From: an uncultured Nitrospirales bacterium
Lineage (GTDB): Bacteria > Nitrospirota > Nitrospiria > Nitrospirales > UBA8639
Direction of reading: 5' to 3'
Length of the DNA: 64,000 bases
NCBI GenBank assembly: GCA_958295805.1
Contig: OY282373.1
Span: forward strand, 2,265,001-2,329,000
Shown here: positions 1-8,400 of the stretch, in pieces
Position numbering within the stretch: the first letter of the stretch is position 1
Layout of the letters: every line of letters starts with the position of its first letter
The notes under the pieces: generated by a model
Seen by the model: the letters and a program-made list of their open reading frames with translations, nothing else
Told to the model about the DNA's origin: nothing
The model's database searches: none
Made by a program: the position numbers and the translations under genes

Positions 1-4
1 TCCC

Positions 5-730
5 ATGGCGGCGGAGATTTCATTCCCGGATATGCTCCGGGGCGACGGCATAGCCGACGGCTGGGAAAAGGCGAAAACCTCGATCAATGAAATCTTCGAA
101 GACGTGCCGGGGAGTCACGCCATCGACCCCGACAGCCGCCGGGCAATCTACCACCTGATTCGCCGTTTGCAACCGCGCTCCGTTCTGGAAATCGGCACCA
201 ACCGCGGCGCATCCACCTTACACGCCGCCATGGCAATGCGGGAGTACCGGAATGTCGGCCACCCGCCCCGTCTGGTCACCGTGGATTTGTTCGACGTCAA
301 CAATCCTGCCACCGCCGAGGCGAAACGATACCGCATCTCCACTCCGCCCCGGGAGATGCTGGCCCGGCTGGACTGTGCCGACGTGGTCGAATTTTCCATC
401 GCCCGGTCCACGGACTATCTGACCGGGCGCGAAACGGAGTTCGATTTCATCATCCTGGACCACGCCCCCGCCGCGGACGTCGCTTACCGGGACATCGTGC
501 TGGCCATCAGGGCGCTGCGCCCGAGCGGACAACTGTTGATTCATTCCTACTTTCCGGGCAGGAACCCCCTGCGGCCTGGGGAGCGCGTTAACTCTGACTC
601 CTACCTCGCCGTGCGCCGTCTGCGCCGGGAAGGTGCCCGCCTAGTCGCCTTGCCCCTGGGCACACTGCCCTGGCCGACGGAACCCGGCGGGTCGAACCTC
701 ACCAGTCTGGCCCTCTTGGCGAAGGAATGA
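5..730 (+). CDS. class I SAM-dependent methyltransferase
   Basis: Predicted methyltransferase of the Methyltransf_24 type, which moves a methyl group from S-adenosylmethionine to an unidentified acceptor in the cytoplasm. The SAM-binding motif I (VLEIGTNRGAST) is at about residues 60-71, an acidic strand end (LVTVDLF) follows near residue 90, and the post-motif FIILDHAP is near residue 150. The protein is 241 residues, a normal length for a single-domain Rossmann methyltransferase. The ATG is only four bases from the window edge, so a start further upstream cannot be excluded. The next gene in the same direction is a truncated radical SAM protein, suggesting the 3' part of a glycan or lipid modification cluster. 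The substrate cannot be inferred. Confidence 0.75.
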   Translation: MAAEISFPDMLRGDGIADGWEKAKTSINEIFEDVPGSHAIDPDSRRAIYHLIRRLQPRSVLEIGTNRGASTLHAAMAMREYRNVGHPPRLVTVDLFDVNNPATAEAKRYRISTPPREMLARLDCADVVEFSIARSTDYLTGRETEFDFIILDHAPAADVAYRDIVLAIRALRPSGQLLIHSYFPGRNPLRPGERVNSDSYLAVRRLRREGARLVALPLGTLPWPTEPGGSNLTSLALLAKE

Positions 731-765
731 GAAAATTGCGAAATTCCCCCTTGTCACCCTACCCC

Positions 766-865
766 TTTGTCACCCTGAGCGAAACGAAGGGGCTCACCGC
801 CCAAGCCGGGATTCTTCCTTCGAGGCTCAGGGCAGGCGCTTCGCTCAGAATGACAGACAGAATGA
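766..865. repeat. dispersed CATTCTGAGC-type intergenic repeat
   Basis: The gap between the methyltransferase and the next open frame holds an imperfect inverted repeat. It opens with GTCACCCTGAGCGAAACGAA and closes with TTCGCTCAGAATGACAG, with TTCGAGGCTCAGGG inside. The same composite arrangement recurs at 33626-33764, and its left half recurs near 40934-40964, so this is one member of a dispersed non-coding family. Short open frames across it are not genes. Confidence 0.7.
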
Positions 866-972
866 CCAGCGGCGGCCCGCTCTGGGAGATATGACATGAC
901 CGGTTTGATACGGATACGGGAGATTACGGAAAGGCAGTAATCCGAAGCATCCCCGGCCCCCCCCGCAAGCGG

Positions 973-1128
973 ATGATAATCATTGATCCCCCTTTCAAGC
1001 GCCTCTACCACGACACGGCCTCGCTGGTGAAATTCCCCCTGGCCCTTGGCTATCTCTCGGGGGCGGTCTTGAAGTGGACGGATTGGGAGGTCCAGGCCTA
1101 CAACGCCGATTTCAACCCGAAGAAGAAA
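973..1128 (+). pseudogene. N-terminal fragment of a B12-binding radical SAM protein
   Basis: The frame starts at an ATG and reads IIIDPPFKRLYHDTASLVKF and then PLALGYLSGAVLKWTDWEV up to AYNADFNPKK. This is the usual beginning of BchE/HpnP-like radical SAM enzymes with an N-terminal cobalamin-binding domain (PP-F...L-YLSG...V...D). Recognisable homology ends near position 1128, about 52 residues in. No cobalamin-binding DxHxxG motif or CxxxCxxC cluster follows. Directly after it lies the start of another gene on the opposite strand, so the gene has lost its body by deletion or rearrangement. An 8-C run (957-964) precedes the start and no clear ribosome binding site is visible. An assembly chimera is the main alternative. 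Confidence 0.6.
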
Positions 1129-1185
1129 GCGACCGCCCGCAATGCCAGCAGCCCAAGCCGAAGGCGGTCCGGGGCTGGCACAGTT

Positions 1186-1414
1186 CCTTGATGAGTTCCA
1201 TCACGTGGACGTCGTTGGTGAACCAGTGATAGAACTTCTTGAGCCGCGTGCCGGCGGCAGTGCCGGCGAGGCCGCCGATTTCGGCGTCGCGCTCCAGCAC
1301 CGTGGCGCGGACGCCGCGCCGGCCCAGCTCCCAGGCCGCGGCGAGCCCGCAGAAGCCGCCGCCGATCACCGCGACGTGGGGCCGGGAGGCGCCGGCCGTC
1401 GCCCGGCTACTCAT
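1186..1414 (-). pseudogene. N-terminal fragment of an FAD-dependent oxidoreductase
   Basis: On the minus strand an ATG at 1414 opens a protein beginning MSSRATAGASRPHVAVIGGG and continuing FCGLAAAWELGRRG...TVLERDAEIGGLAG. This is a typical dinucleotide-binding start of the phytoene desaturase / protoporphyrinogen oxidase-like amine oxidase superfamily. Homology is lost after MELIKEL at about position 1186, roughly 76 residues in, where a normal member would have over 400. The ATG overlaps the stop of the preceding glycosyltransferase (ATGAGTAG), so the two were translationally coupled in one operon. The sequence between 1129 and 1186 matches neither truncated gene and is the junction. Confidence 0.6.
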
Positions 1415-3392
1415 CGAAGCGAATTTCCCCTCCCCAGAGGTGTGTGGTGGAGCCGTCCTCGTTGACGAGGAACTGGCCGGTGCGGATGCGGGTGATGGCG
1501 TAGTCAGGAAGTTCTCGCCAAGCAATGCACCGCTCGGGCGGGCGAAACCCGGAGCTACGGTTGACACCGTCGTTGAAGCGGAAGTCGAAGCCGCCGAAGC
1601 CGTACTGCTTTCTGTGGTCAGGAAGGTCGTTCTCGTCCGCCGGGACGACATGCACGAAGAAGGTCTCCTGCACGTCCTCTGCGCCGCACGGCTCCTTGAC
1701 ATAGATCAGCATGTCCTCGCTGAGGTAGACGTCGAAGGTGGAGCGGATTGACGGCGTACGAGTCAAGATTGCCTCCAAATCTCTCACCACATCGGTAGCG
1801 TGGCGGTTTATCAAGGCTTCCGTATCTTCAATCAGATAAACGTCGTGGAATCCGCCAGACACGACCTGCTCAACCGAAAGCCCGGACATATCCGGTGGCC
1901 AGGTATTAACAAACCAGATTCTTCCGTCTACGATGCCGGACCAGTAGGCCAAGTCAGCCATCTCACGGAGACACGGATTGGAGGAGGAGGTCCCGCACCA
2001 ACCATAGGTCCCATAGTGGTAATTGGTCGGTCCTTCTTCATTGTCTTGATAGAACCGCATGCCTGGGACTGCCCCCCAGCCTGCGTAGACCATGTCCTCT
2101 TCCCGCACCCGTTCTTTCAGTACGGCGAGAACGGATTCGATGTTATGGGGTGTCTGGTACGGACTGACCTGGCGCATGGCGCTCACCCCGGCAAGCACCG
2201 TCGCACCGGCCATCGCAACGAGCAAGACTGGTCTCGTCCATCCCCGGCGCGTGAGCGAGGACAGCCGACCGGCGGTCCAATGAAACGCCAAACCGATCGC
2301 CAGGAAGACAATCGGACCCAGATAGATAACTTGGTGAATGCCCCCAAGCGGATATATTCCCAGCACGGCAGCACCGGCGGAAACCGCAATGCAAAACGAA
2401 AATAGAACAGCGATGGCGCCGTCATGAGGCTTTCCTCGAAACTTTCCGAGGAGTGCTGCGACCAAGAGGATCGCGAATGCGGGAAGCGCGGCCATCGCAA
2501 CAACCTCCGGCAAATGATACGTCAATAGACCCCAAACCCGATCAATCGAAAACTCGAAGATCGAGTACGCATCGAATTTTCCTGCATAGTAGTACGCCGA
2601 CAAATAGGTATCCGAAGCGAATCCTCCTTCCTGCCATTGATAGGGCAAAGTCATCAAGTAGCTCAAGGCACCCCCGGCCAGGAAGAACCCACAAGGCACG
2701 ACCAAGTCCAGACGTCGTTTCAGCCAGTCTCCAGTCCGGCCAGGGGACAACCCCGCCCTTCCTGCCCCAGAGACGCGTGGAGCGACGACGACGGCGCCAA
2801 TGACGGCAAAGCCGAACAGCACCAAGCCGTACTGGAGCAACGGCGCAAGGAACAGCGAAACGCAAAGCAGGGCCTTCCGGCCGTCCCGCAGATACCACAG
2901 CAGCCCCGCTATCATCAGGACGGCCAGCAGCGCGTCGATGGAGTATTCGCGCGCATCTTGGGCGTGCCAGATTGCTTGAACGGAAAGCGTGGCGAGCAGG
3001 GCCGCCAGAAACGCGACTCCCCGAGCGACCCCGAGGCGCGGCAGCAACAAGAGCATCACGGCGACAACCAGAACGCTGGCACTCGCCGGCACGACCCGAA
3101 CGCTGAAGGCCGTGCTCTCGACTTTCTGTACCGCGTACAGGATGAGGGGGTACAGGATCGGAGAGGAGCTACAGCAACGGGTTTTGGGGATGACTTCCGA
3201 GAGCGCGCCTCTTGAATAGTTGGCCGTTGTCGCTTCGTCATGCCGTAGAGACTTCTCTGACAGGTCATGGAAGCGCAGCCCCGCCGCGGCGACAAGCAGG
3301 CAGATACAGGCGGCGTAGTACAGACGCGTTTTGCGGTCGCGGCTGAAACGGACGATGCATCGGGCTATGGCGCGCATGTCCATAGTTTGCAT
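1407..3392 (-). CDS. GT39-like membrane glycosyltransferase with C-terminal FDVYL/GQF domain
   Basis: Predicted polyprenyl-phosphate-sugar-dependent glycosyltransferase of the ArnT/PMT (GT39) superfamily, acting on the periplasmic face of the inner membrane. The first periplasmic loop carries the acidic motif LRHDEATTANYS expected for the catalytic Asp, and WHAQDAREYSID matches the second conserved loop. About ten hydrophobic segments follow up to roughly residue 400. The last ~120 residues form the shared exported domain (FDVYLSEDMLIYVKEPC ... QYGFGGFDF ... LPDYAITRIRTGQF) found at the end of six neighbouring proteins. The ATG at 3392 is preferred over a TTG at 3428 because GAGGG lies seven bases upstream. 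Its stop overlaps the start of the truncated FAD gene. The sugar donor and acceptor are unknown. Confidence 0.75.
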   Translation of the reverse strand: MQTMDMRAIARCIVRFSRDRKTRLYYAACICLLVAAAGLRFHDLSEKSLRHDEATTANYSRGALSEVIPKTRCCSSSPILYPLILYAVQKVESTAFSVRVVPASASVLVVAVMLLLLPRLGVARGVAFLAALLATLSVQAIWHAQDAREYSIDALLAVLMIAGLLWYLRDGRKALLCVSLFLAPLLQYGLVLFGFAVIGAVVVAPRVSGAGRAGLSPGRTGDWLKRRLDLVVPCGFFLAGGALSYLMTLPYQWQEGGFASDTYLSAYYYAGKFDAYSIFEFSIDRVWGLLTYHLPEVVAMAALPAFAILLVAALLGKFRGKPHDGAIAVLFSFCIAVSAGAAVLGIYPLGGIHQVIYLGPIVFLAIGLAFHWTAGRLSSLTRRGWTRPVLLVAMAGATVLAGVSAMRQVSPYQTPHNIESVLAVLKERVREEDMVYAGWGAVPGMRFYQDNEEGPTNYHYGTYGWCGTSSSNPCLREMADLAYWSGIVDGRIWFVNTWPPDMSGLSVEQVVSGGFHDVYLIEDTEALINRHATDVVRDLEAILTRTPSIRSTFDVYLSEDMLIYVKEPCGAEDVQETFFVHVVPADENDLPDHRKQYGFGGFDFRFNDGVNRSSGFRPPERCIAWRELPDYAITRIRTGQFLVNEDGSTTHLWGGEIRFDE

Positions 3393-3639
3393 TAGGATTC
3401 CCTCAATAGTCGCTCGGGTCAGAGCCAACCGACACGGTGATATGATCCGTCATTTGGTGCCTCCAACCGCGTCCAAGCCAGGAGGCAAGTGTCGTGGCTC
3501 CATTAACGGAGGGATAGTGTCCCCAGTGATATCTGAGGGAGTGGCTCGCGTGGAAGGCGATCTCTTCATGGCGAACATGGTAGGGGCTGACCGTGCCGAG
3601 GGCAACACGGGATGGAGCTGAAGTCGGTCTTGCAGTACG

Positions 3640-3720
3640 TCATGGAGTCGAATCGCAGACCTCCGAATGCTGTTTCAGGTATTCGAGCAGAGCTTCCGCG
3701 GCCACTTGGTGGCCGATGCC
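3640..3720 (-). pseudogene. remnant of an SGNH hydrolase 3' portion
   Basis: A short minus-strand stretch translates as GHQVAAEALLEYLKQHSEVC. It corresponds to block V of the intact SGNH hydrolases nearby, where AGHQWAAEALLEYLKQN followed by ICT is seen at the same point. Nothing of the N-terminal catalytic region or the C-terminal domain remains. It sits between the glycosyltransferase and the first membrane protein and marks a lost extra copy of the SGNH family. The remaining bases from 3393 to 3639 show no recognisable gene. Confidence 0.6.
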
Positions 3721-3725
3721 CTCAT

Positions 3726-5057
3726 CTACCTGTTCACCGTGAACGTCCCTGTCCATATCTGGCCTTCCCCTGGTATGTACTGGCCGGTCCGGATACTGGT
3801 GATCTCGTAATCCGGGAGTGGCCTGGTCAACAGACATTTCCCGCCAAAGCGCGTGCCAGTGAGCCAGTCAAAGCTGAAGTCAAGGTTGTCGAAACCGTAC
3901 TGCTTGCGGACGGCGGGAAGGTCATTGGCGTCGGCGGGGATGATATGCACAAAGAAGATTGGCTCTGTATCCTCCCGAGCGCATGGCTCCTTGGTGTAGA
4001 TCAACTCGTTCTCGATGAGGTAGACGTCAAAACTGGAGCGGACGACCGGCTTGCCGGCCACGATTGACCGGTATGCCTCCTCCTCGTCGACGGTGGCTCT
4101 GGTCATGACGTTGAAATACTGAAAAAACATCAACCCGATACTGCCTGCAATGACCAGAGAGCAGGTCATCAGCCAGAATGGAATCCGTCTGCCCGGCAGT
4201 TTCAGGCCGCTGAATGGCGCCCGTGAGATTGCCGCGAGCCGTCCCTGAGCCAGCGCGAGTTCCAAAGAATAGAAAAGACAGCCGAGGCCGAACAGATACT
4301 CGCGCACCTCATGCAAGCTTCCAAGTTTGGCTTGATAGTTCACGTAGTAGAGAGCCGAAACGAGCGCCAAGGTTGCAGCGGAAGCAATGATCAATTTGAC
4401 TTGGCCTGAAAGCAACGTGAACATGAGAAAAAGCAGAAGTAGCATCTTCTCCTTAAACACAAAAAAGCCCAAGAATTCGTTGAAGCCCGTTCCTGATTGA
4501 AAGGAAAGCATCATCAGAAAGCCCAGCATCAGCAGGATTGACGGCAACGGAATCCCGAAGAGCCTGTCTTTCCGGCAAAATAAAGCCGCGCTGGTTGCCA
4601 TACACAGGATCAGCGTGCCATTCCTGTAGAGGCGGTCAAACGGTATATAGCCGATATTGTGGACATTGAATTCTTTCTGATCATTCAAGTGCATCAAGAA
4701 GTCGGGTGTCGCAAACCCGAAGATGCGCTGGCCCCAACTGATTTCTTCGCCAGCGGCAAACACCATCGCCATACCGCCGAGAATATAGACGCAGCGCCGG
4801 AAGAAGCTCCGCTCCACCAGGGCCGTGACGAACAGCAAAAGGCCCGCCAGGAGAAACCACACCGCGGTGAGATTCTCCGCCCAGCCGTCTTCCCTGGTCA
4901 GCTCATGGAATGTCCACGGGTCGGCAACGAAGAGAGAGCTGAAGAAAAATACGTTCAGACACAGACAGAGGTAACCAAAGACACTAACCGGGCTGTCGAG
5001 GCTCTTTTGTGGGGGAGGGGCGATGGTGGCTTTACGTCGCGCGGCCTGGTTTGCCAT
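3726..5057 (-). CDS. polytopic membrane protein with C-terminal FDVYL/GQF domain (copy 1)
   Basis: I do not recognise a named family for the membrane part. After a basic, proline-containing N-terminus (MANQAARRKATIAPPPQ) there are about eight hydrophobic segments. The conserved stretch [18 protein letters not shown] at about residues 105-122 contains two adjacent glutamates and resembles an intramembrane active or binding site. The same stretch is conserved in the paralogs at 6849-8255 and 42076-42957. The last ~110 residues form the shared domain (SSFDVYLIENELIYTKEPC ... LPDYEITSIRTGQY) with its two cysteines, predicted to lie outside the cytoplasm. The start region, including GAGAAGGCGAGAG upstream of the ATG, is nearly identical to that of the second copy. 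Function unknown; the neighbourhood suggests envelope glycan modification. Confidence 0.75.
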   Translation of the reverse strand: MANQAARRKATIAPPPQKSLDSPVSVFGYLCLCLNVFFFSSLFVADPWTFHELTREDGWAENLTAVWFLLAGLLLFVTALVERSFFRRCVYILGGMAMVFAAGEEISWGQRIFGFATPDFLMHLNDQKEFNVHNIGYIPFDRLYRNGTLILCMATSAALFCRKDRLFGIPLPSILLMLGFLMMLSFQSGTGFNEFLGFFVFKEKMLLLLFLMFTLLSGQVKLIIASAATLALVSALYYVNYQAKLGSLHEVREYLFGLGCLFYSLELALAQGRLAAISRAPFSGLKLPGRRIPFWLMTCSLVIAGSIGLMFFQYFNVMTRATVDEEEAYRSIVAGKPVVRSSFDVYLIENELIYTKEPCAREDTEPIFFVHIIPADANDLPAVRKQYGFDNLDFSFDWLTGTRFGGKCLLTRPLPDYEITSIRTGQYIPGEGQIWTGTFTVNR

Positions 5058-5202
5058 GGTGTCTCTCGCCTTCTCAGGAAATCATGATTCGCCTGTGTCC
5101 GTTCTCGCCCGAGTCATGCCTGTTGTCTGTCAATCCGGCTCGACATGAGTCTGTCTTCAAGCGGCTGCGCCGGAAAACGCGGTGTCGAAGCACCGGACGC
5201 GA
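5058..5202. repeat. repeated intergenic spacer, copy 1
   Basis: This ~145-bp spacer between an SGNH hydrolase stop and the next gene's start recurs almost unchanged at 8256-8400 and 10066-10208. It includes AGGAAATCATGATTCGCCTG and a short inverted repeat CGGTG-TCGAAG-CACCG. Each copy follows an SGNH gene of the same 3' type, so the spacer duplicated together with the C-terminal domain. It carries the next gene's ribosome binding region. Confidence 0.8.
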
Positions 5203-6852
5203 TCAACGGCCTTGTCCGTCCTCCACCGCGCCAACGGGGAACTCGGCCATCCAGATCTGGTCGCCTTCGGGGGTGAACTGCCCGGTTCTGATGCGGGCGA
5301 TGGGATAGTCGGGGAGCGGATGCTCCGCGATGCACCTGCCGCCAAAGGCTAGAGCGGCGTTTCCCCCGTAGTGGAAATGCGTATTGTCGAAGCCGTACTG
5401 CCGGCGTTGGGCCGGCAGATCCTCCAAGTCTTCCGGGACCACGTGCAGAAAAAACTCCGCTTGCACATCTGCCGCGCTGCACGGCGACTTGAGGTAGGTC
5501 ACCGTGTTCTCGCCGGTATAGATGTCGAAGACGGAGCGGGCCGCCGGTTCGCCGGACGCGACGGACTCGTAGGCCGTCAGCCAGGAAGGAGGAGGTGCGG
5601 TCGGGCGTTTTCGCGTCGTGCAGATCGCCTGGTTCTGCTTCAGGTACTCGAGCAGGGCTTCCGCCGCCCATTGATGGCCGGCGACGTTCCAGTGGTCGTC
5701 GTGCGCCCACGTCGCATCCCTCCAGGACTTGGCACCCTGGCGGGTTATGTAGTCGTACTGGTCGATGACGGGGATGCCCCGCGATTCGGCCAGAGCGGTC
5801 ATGCGGTCGAAAGCGAGGTCGCCTCGGGTGCCGACGTAGTGTGTGGACAGGATGACCAATGCGGCGCCGTCGCGGTCCGCGCGTTCCTTGAACTGGTCCA
5901 GCGCGAAGGCCGTGAAGTCCAGGGCGTCCTCGTAGACGGCTGGCAGATCCTGCGCGTACAGGAACGGATCTTTGATGCCTTTCCGCGTCGTTGGCCGCCA
6001 CCCGTCGAACAGCGCGGCGTAGCGGGGGGAGCGCCGGCTCAGCATCGCCACCTGGGCGATCAGTTCGGGATCGGTGTCGTCCGGGAAAAAAGCGGACCTC
6101 TTGGCATCCAGCCAATTCGCGAAGGCAGACATGCCGGTCAGGTAGTCCGTGGTGCGCCTATACCACGGTAGAGAAGGCGTCGCCGCAAATCGGGACTCCC
6201 CGGGCCAGGGCGGTCGCAGCGTAATGCTCCCATCCGCGCCTCGTGTCGCGGAGACATTCTCGAGTCGGTCCGGATCCTCTCCCCGGTGCAATCCATTCAG
6301 AATTGGCGCATTGTCCATGAAGTCGTTGGAAACGAAGACGAGCACCAACAAAGCGGGTCTCAGATACCGCACGAATTCGTCGTAGTACGCCAGTTGGTTG
6401 ACCTGGCCGGTGCCACTGAACCCGAACGCCGAGGTCGTGATGTCCAGATGGCGCAGTTCCTCGGCGGCGAGTTCCTCCAGCCGAACTTGAAATTTGTCGG
6501 CGATGGGAACCTGGAGCGCCTCCACATAGGAATCGCCGATGATGGCGATGTGGCAGCTTGCCGCGGCCCGCTCGCGGTCGATGAGTTCGCGGTCCACGAA
6601 GCCTATGCTGTTGGTTCGTGATTCAGTCCAGAAATCAAGCCTGTTCGTATGGCGCACCTCCGCGTTGGGGTTGAATATTTCCCCCACGCTTGGAGACCAG
6701 GCGTAGGGATGGACGCCCTCCACGAAGGGCGCCCGCAGCCGGAAGTACGTTTCACCGACCATTCCAATCAGCGCCAGGCCCGCCGCGAGAAACAGCGCGT
6801 TCCAGCCGACCAGGCGCAGCGCACGGCGGATTTTCATTCCCGCCCGAGTCAT
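5203..6852 (-). CDS. membrane-anchored SGNH hydrolase with C-terminal FDVYL/GQF domain (copy 1)
   Basis: Predicted periplasmic SGNH/GDSL-fold hydrolase or acyltransferase held by one N-terminal membrane segment (about residues 13-33). Block I is IIGDSYVEA at about residues 104-112 with the nucleophilic Ser. A block III-like FVSNDFMDN and block V DDHWNVAGHQWAAEALLEY (Asp and His) complete the triad. The last ~110 residues are the shared two-cysteine domain ending LPDYPIARIRTGQF. The start is the ATG at 6852, which overlaps the stop of the upstream membrane protein gene by four bases (ATGA), implying translational coupling. An in-frame extension to 7128 would merely read antisense to that gene's domain. 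Role inferred: O-acyl modification of a surface glycan. Confidence 0.8.
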   Translation of the reverse strand: MTRAGMKIRRALRLVGWNALFLAAGLALIGMVGETYFRLRAPFVEGVHPYAWSPSVGEIFNPNAEVRHTNRLDFWTESRTNSIGFVDRELIDRERAAASCHIAIIGDSYVEALQVPIADKFQVRLEELAAEELRHLDITTSAFGFSGTGQVNQLAYYDEFVRYLRPALLVLVFVSNDFMDNAPILNGLHRGEDPDRLENVSATRGADGSITLRPPWPGESRFAATPSLPWYRRTTDYLTGMSAFANWLDAKRSAFFPDDTDPELIAQVAMLSRRSPRYAALFDGWRPTTRKGIKDPFLYAQDLPAVYEDALDFTAFALDQFKERADRDGAALVILSTHYVGTRGDLAFDRMTALAESRGIPVIDQYDYITRQGAKSWRDATWAHDDHWNVAGHQWAAEALLEYLKQNQAICTTRKRPTAPPPSWLTAYESVASGEPAARSVFDIYTGENTVTYLKSPCSAADVQAEFFLHVVPEDLEDLPAQRRQYGFDNTHFHYGGNAALAFGGRCIAEHPLPDYPIARIRTGQFTPEGDQIWMAEFPVGAVEDGQGR

Positions 6853-8255
6853 GGCGACGGTTCGCCTTCCACCGCGCCGACGGGGAACTCGGCTATCCAT
6901 ATCTGGCCATCGTCGGGGGTGAACTGCCCGGTTCTGATGCGGACGATGGGATAGTCGGGGAGCGGACGCTCCGCAATGCACCTGCCGCCCAAGACCGGAG
7001 CGTCGGATCCGGCGTAGTGGAAGTCCAGATTGTCGAAGCCGTACTGCCGGCGGTCGGCCGGCAGGTCTTCCACGTCTTCCGGGACGACATGCAGGAAAAA
7101 CTGCGCTTGTACATCCGCCGCGCTGCACGGCGACTTGAGGTAGCTCACCGTATTCTCGCGAAGATAGACGTCGAAGTGGGACCGGGCCGCCGGTTCGCCG
7201 ACCGTGATTGACCGGTATGCCTCCTCGATGGCGGCAGTTTTGGCGATGGTGGCGAAATACCCCAAGAAAATCAACCCGATACTGCCTGCAATGACCAGAG
7301 AACAGGTCATCAGCCAGAAGGGAATCCGTCCGCCCGGCAGTTTCAGGCCGGTGAATGGCAATGGCGCCCGTGGGATTGCCACGAACCGTCCCTGAGCCAG
7401 CGCGAGTTCCAAAGAATAGAAAAGACAGCCGATGCCGAACAGATACTCCCGCACCTCATACACGCTTCCAAGATTGACGTTACTATGGTAGTTCACATAT
7501 GTGAGAGCCAGAACGAGCGCCAGAGTTGCAGCGGAAGCGATGACCAATTTGACTTGCCCTGAAAATAACGCGAAGAGGAGAAAGAGCAAAAGCAGCCCCT
7601 TCTCCTCAACTACGATAAATCCTAAGGACCTTTTGACGCCCACCAAGTATTCTCTGAAATTCGCTCCTGAGAGTTCTTTGAGGTTACCTCCTGGTTCATA
7701 GGAAATTACCATCAGAAAGCCCAGCATCAGTAGGATTGACGGCAGCGGAATCCCGATAAGCCGGTCTTTCCCGCAAAAGAAAGCCGCGCTGGTTGCCATG
7801 CAGAGGACCAGCGTGCCATTCAACCAGATAATATCAAACGATTTATTGGCGATATTGTGGACATTGAATTCTTTTTGGTCATTCAAGTGCATCAAGAAGT
7901 CGGGCGTCGCAAACCCGAAGATGTGCTGCCCCCAACTGAGTTCTTCGCCGACGGCAAACACCATCGCCAGACCGCCGAGAATATAGACGCAGCGCCGGAA
8001 GAAGCTCCGCTCCACCAAGGCCGTGACGAACAGCAAGATACCCGCCAGGAGAAACCAGACCGCGGTGAGATTCTCCACCCAGCTGTCTTCCTTGGTCAGC
8101 TCACGGAATGTCCACGGGTCGGCAACGAAGAGAGGGCTGAAGAAAAATACGTTCAGACACAGACAGAGGTAACCAAGGACACCAACCGTGCTGTCGAGGC
8201 TCTTTTGTGGGGGAGGGGCGATGGTGGCTTTACGTCGCGCGGCCTGGTTTGCCAT
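6849..8255 (-). CDS. polytopic membrane protein with C-terminal FDVYL/GQF domain (copy 2)
   Basis: Paralog of the gene at 3726-5057, with the same start region, the same run of about eight hydrophobic segments and the conserved AVGEELSWGQHIFGFATP. It has an extra loop (ELSGANFREYLVGVKRSLG) in the middle, making it 468 residues. Its C-terminal domain (RENTVSYLKSPC ... FTPDDGQIWIAEF) differs from that of copy 1. Instead its DNA looks identical, over about 288 bases (6872-7159), to the domain of the SGNH hydrolase at 11852-13531. The identity begins close to the domain boundary, which points to gene conversion. The stop overlaps the next gene's ATG. Function unknown. Confidence 0.78.
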   Translation of the reverse strand: MANQAARRKATIAPPPQKSLDSTVGVLGYLCLCLNVFFFSPLFVADPWTFRELTKEDSWVENLTAVWFLLAGILLFVTALVERSFFRRCVYILGGLAMVFAVGEELSWGQHIFGFATPDFLMHLNDQKEFNVHNIANKSFDIIWLNGTLVLCMATSAAFFCGKDRLIGIPLPSILLMLGFLMVISYEPGGNLKELSGANFREYLVGVKRSLGFIVVEEKGLLLLFLLFALFSGQVKLVIASAATLALVLALTYVNYHSNVNLGSVYEVREYLFGIGCLFYSLELALAQGRFVAIPRAPLPFTGLKLPGGRIPFWLMTCSLVIAGSIGLIFLGYFATIAKTAAIEEAYRSITVGEPAARSHFDVYLRENTVSYLKSPCSAADVQAQFFLHVVPEDVEDLPADRRQYGFDNLDFHYAGSDAPVLGGRCIAERPLPDYPIVRIRTGQFTPDDGQIWIAEFPVGAVEGEPSP

Positions 8256-8400
8256 GGTGTCTCTCGCCTTCTCAGGAAATCATGATTCGCCTGTGTCCGT
8301 TCTCGCCCGAGTCATGCCTGTTGTCTGTCAATCCGGCTCGACATGAGTCTGTCTTCAAGCGGCTGCGCCGGAAAACGCGGTGTCGAAGCACCGGACGCGA
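8256..8400. repeat. repeated intergenic spacer, copy 2
   Basis: Second copy of the ~145-bp spacer described at 5058-5202. It separates the SGNH gene at 8401-10065 from the downstream membrane protein gene. Confidence 0.8.

Noticed and set aside
6853-7128. N-terminal extension of the SGNH gene upstream of 6852 (and likewise 11856-12131)
   Set aside because: It only reads the preceding gene's domain in another frame; the ATGA overlap gives the natural start.
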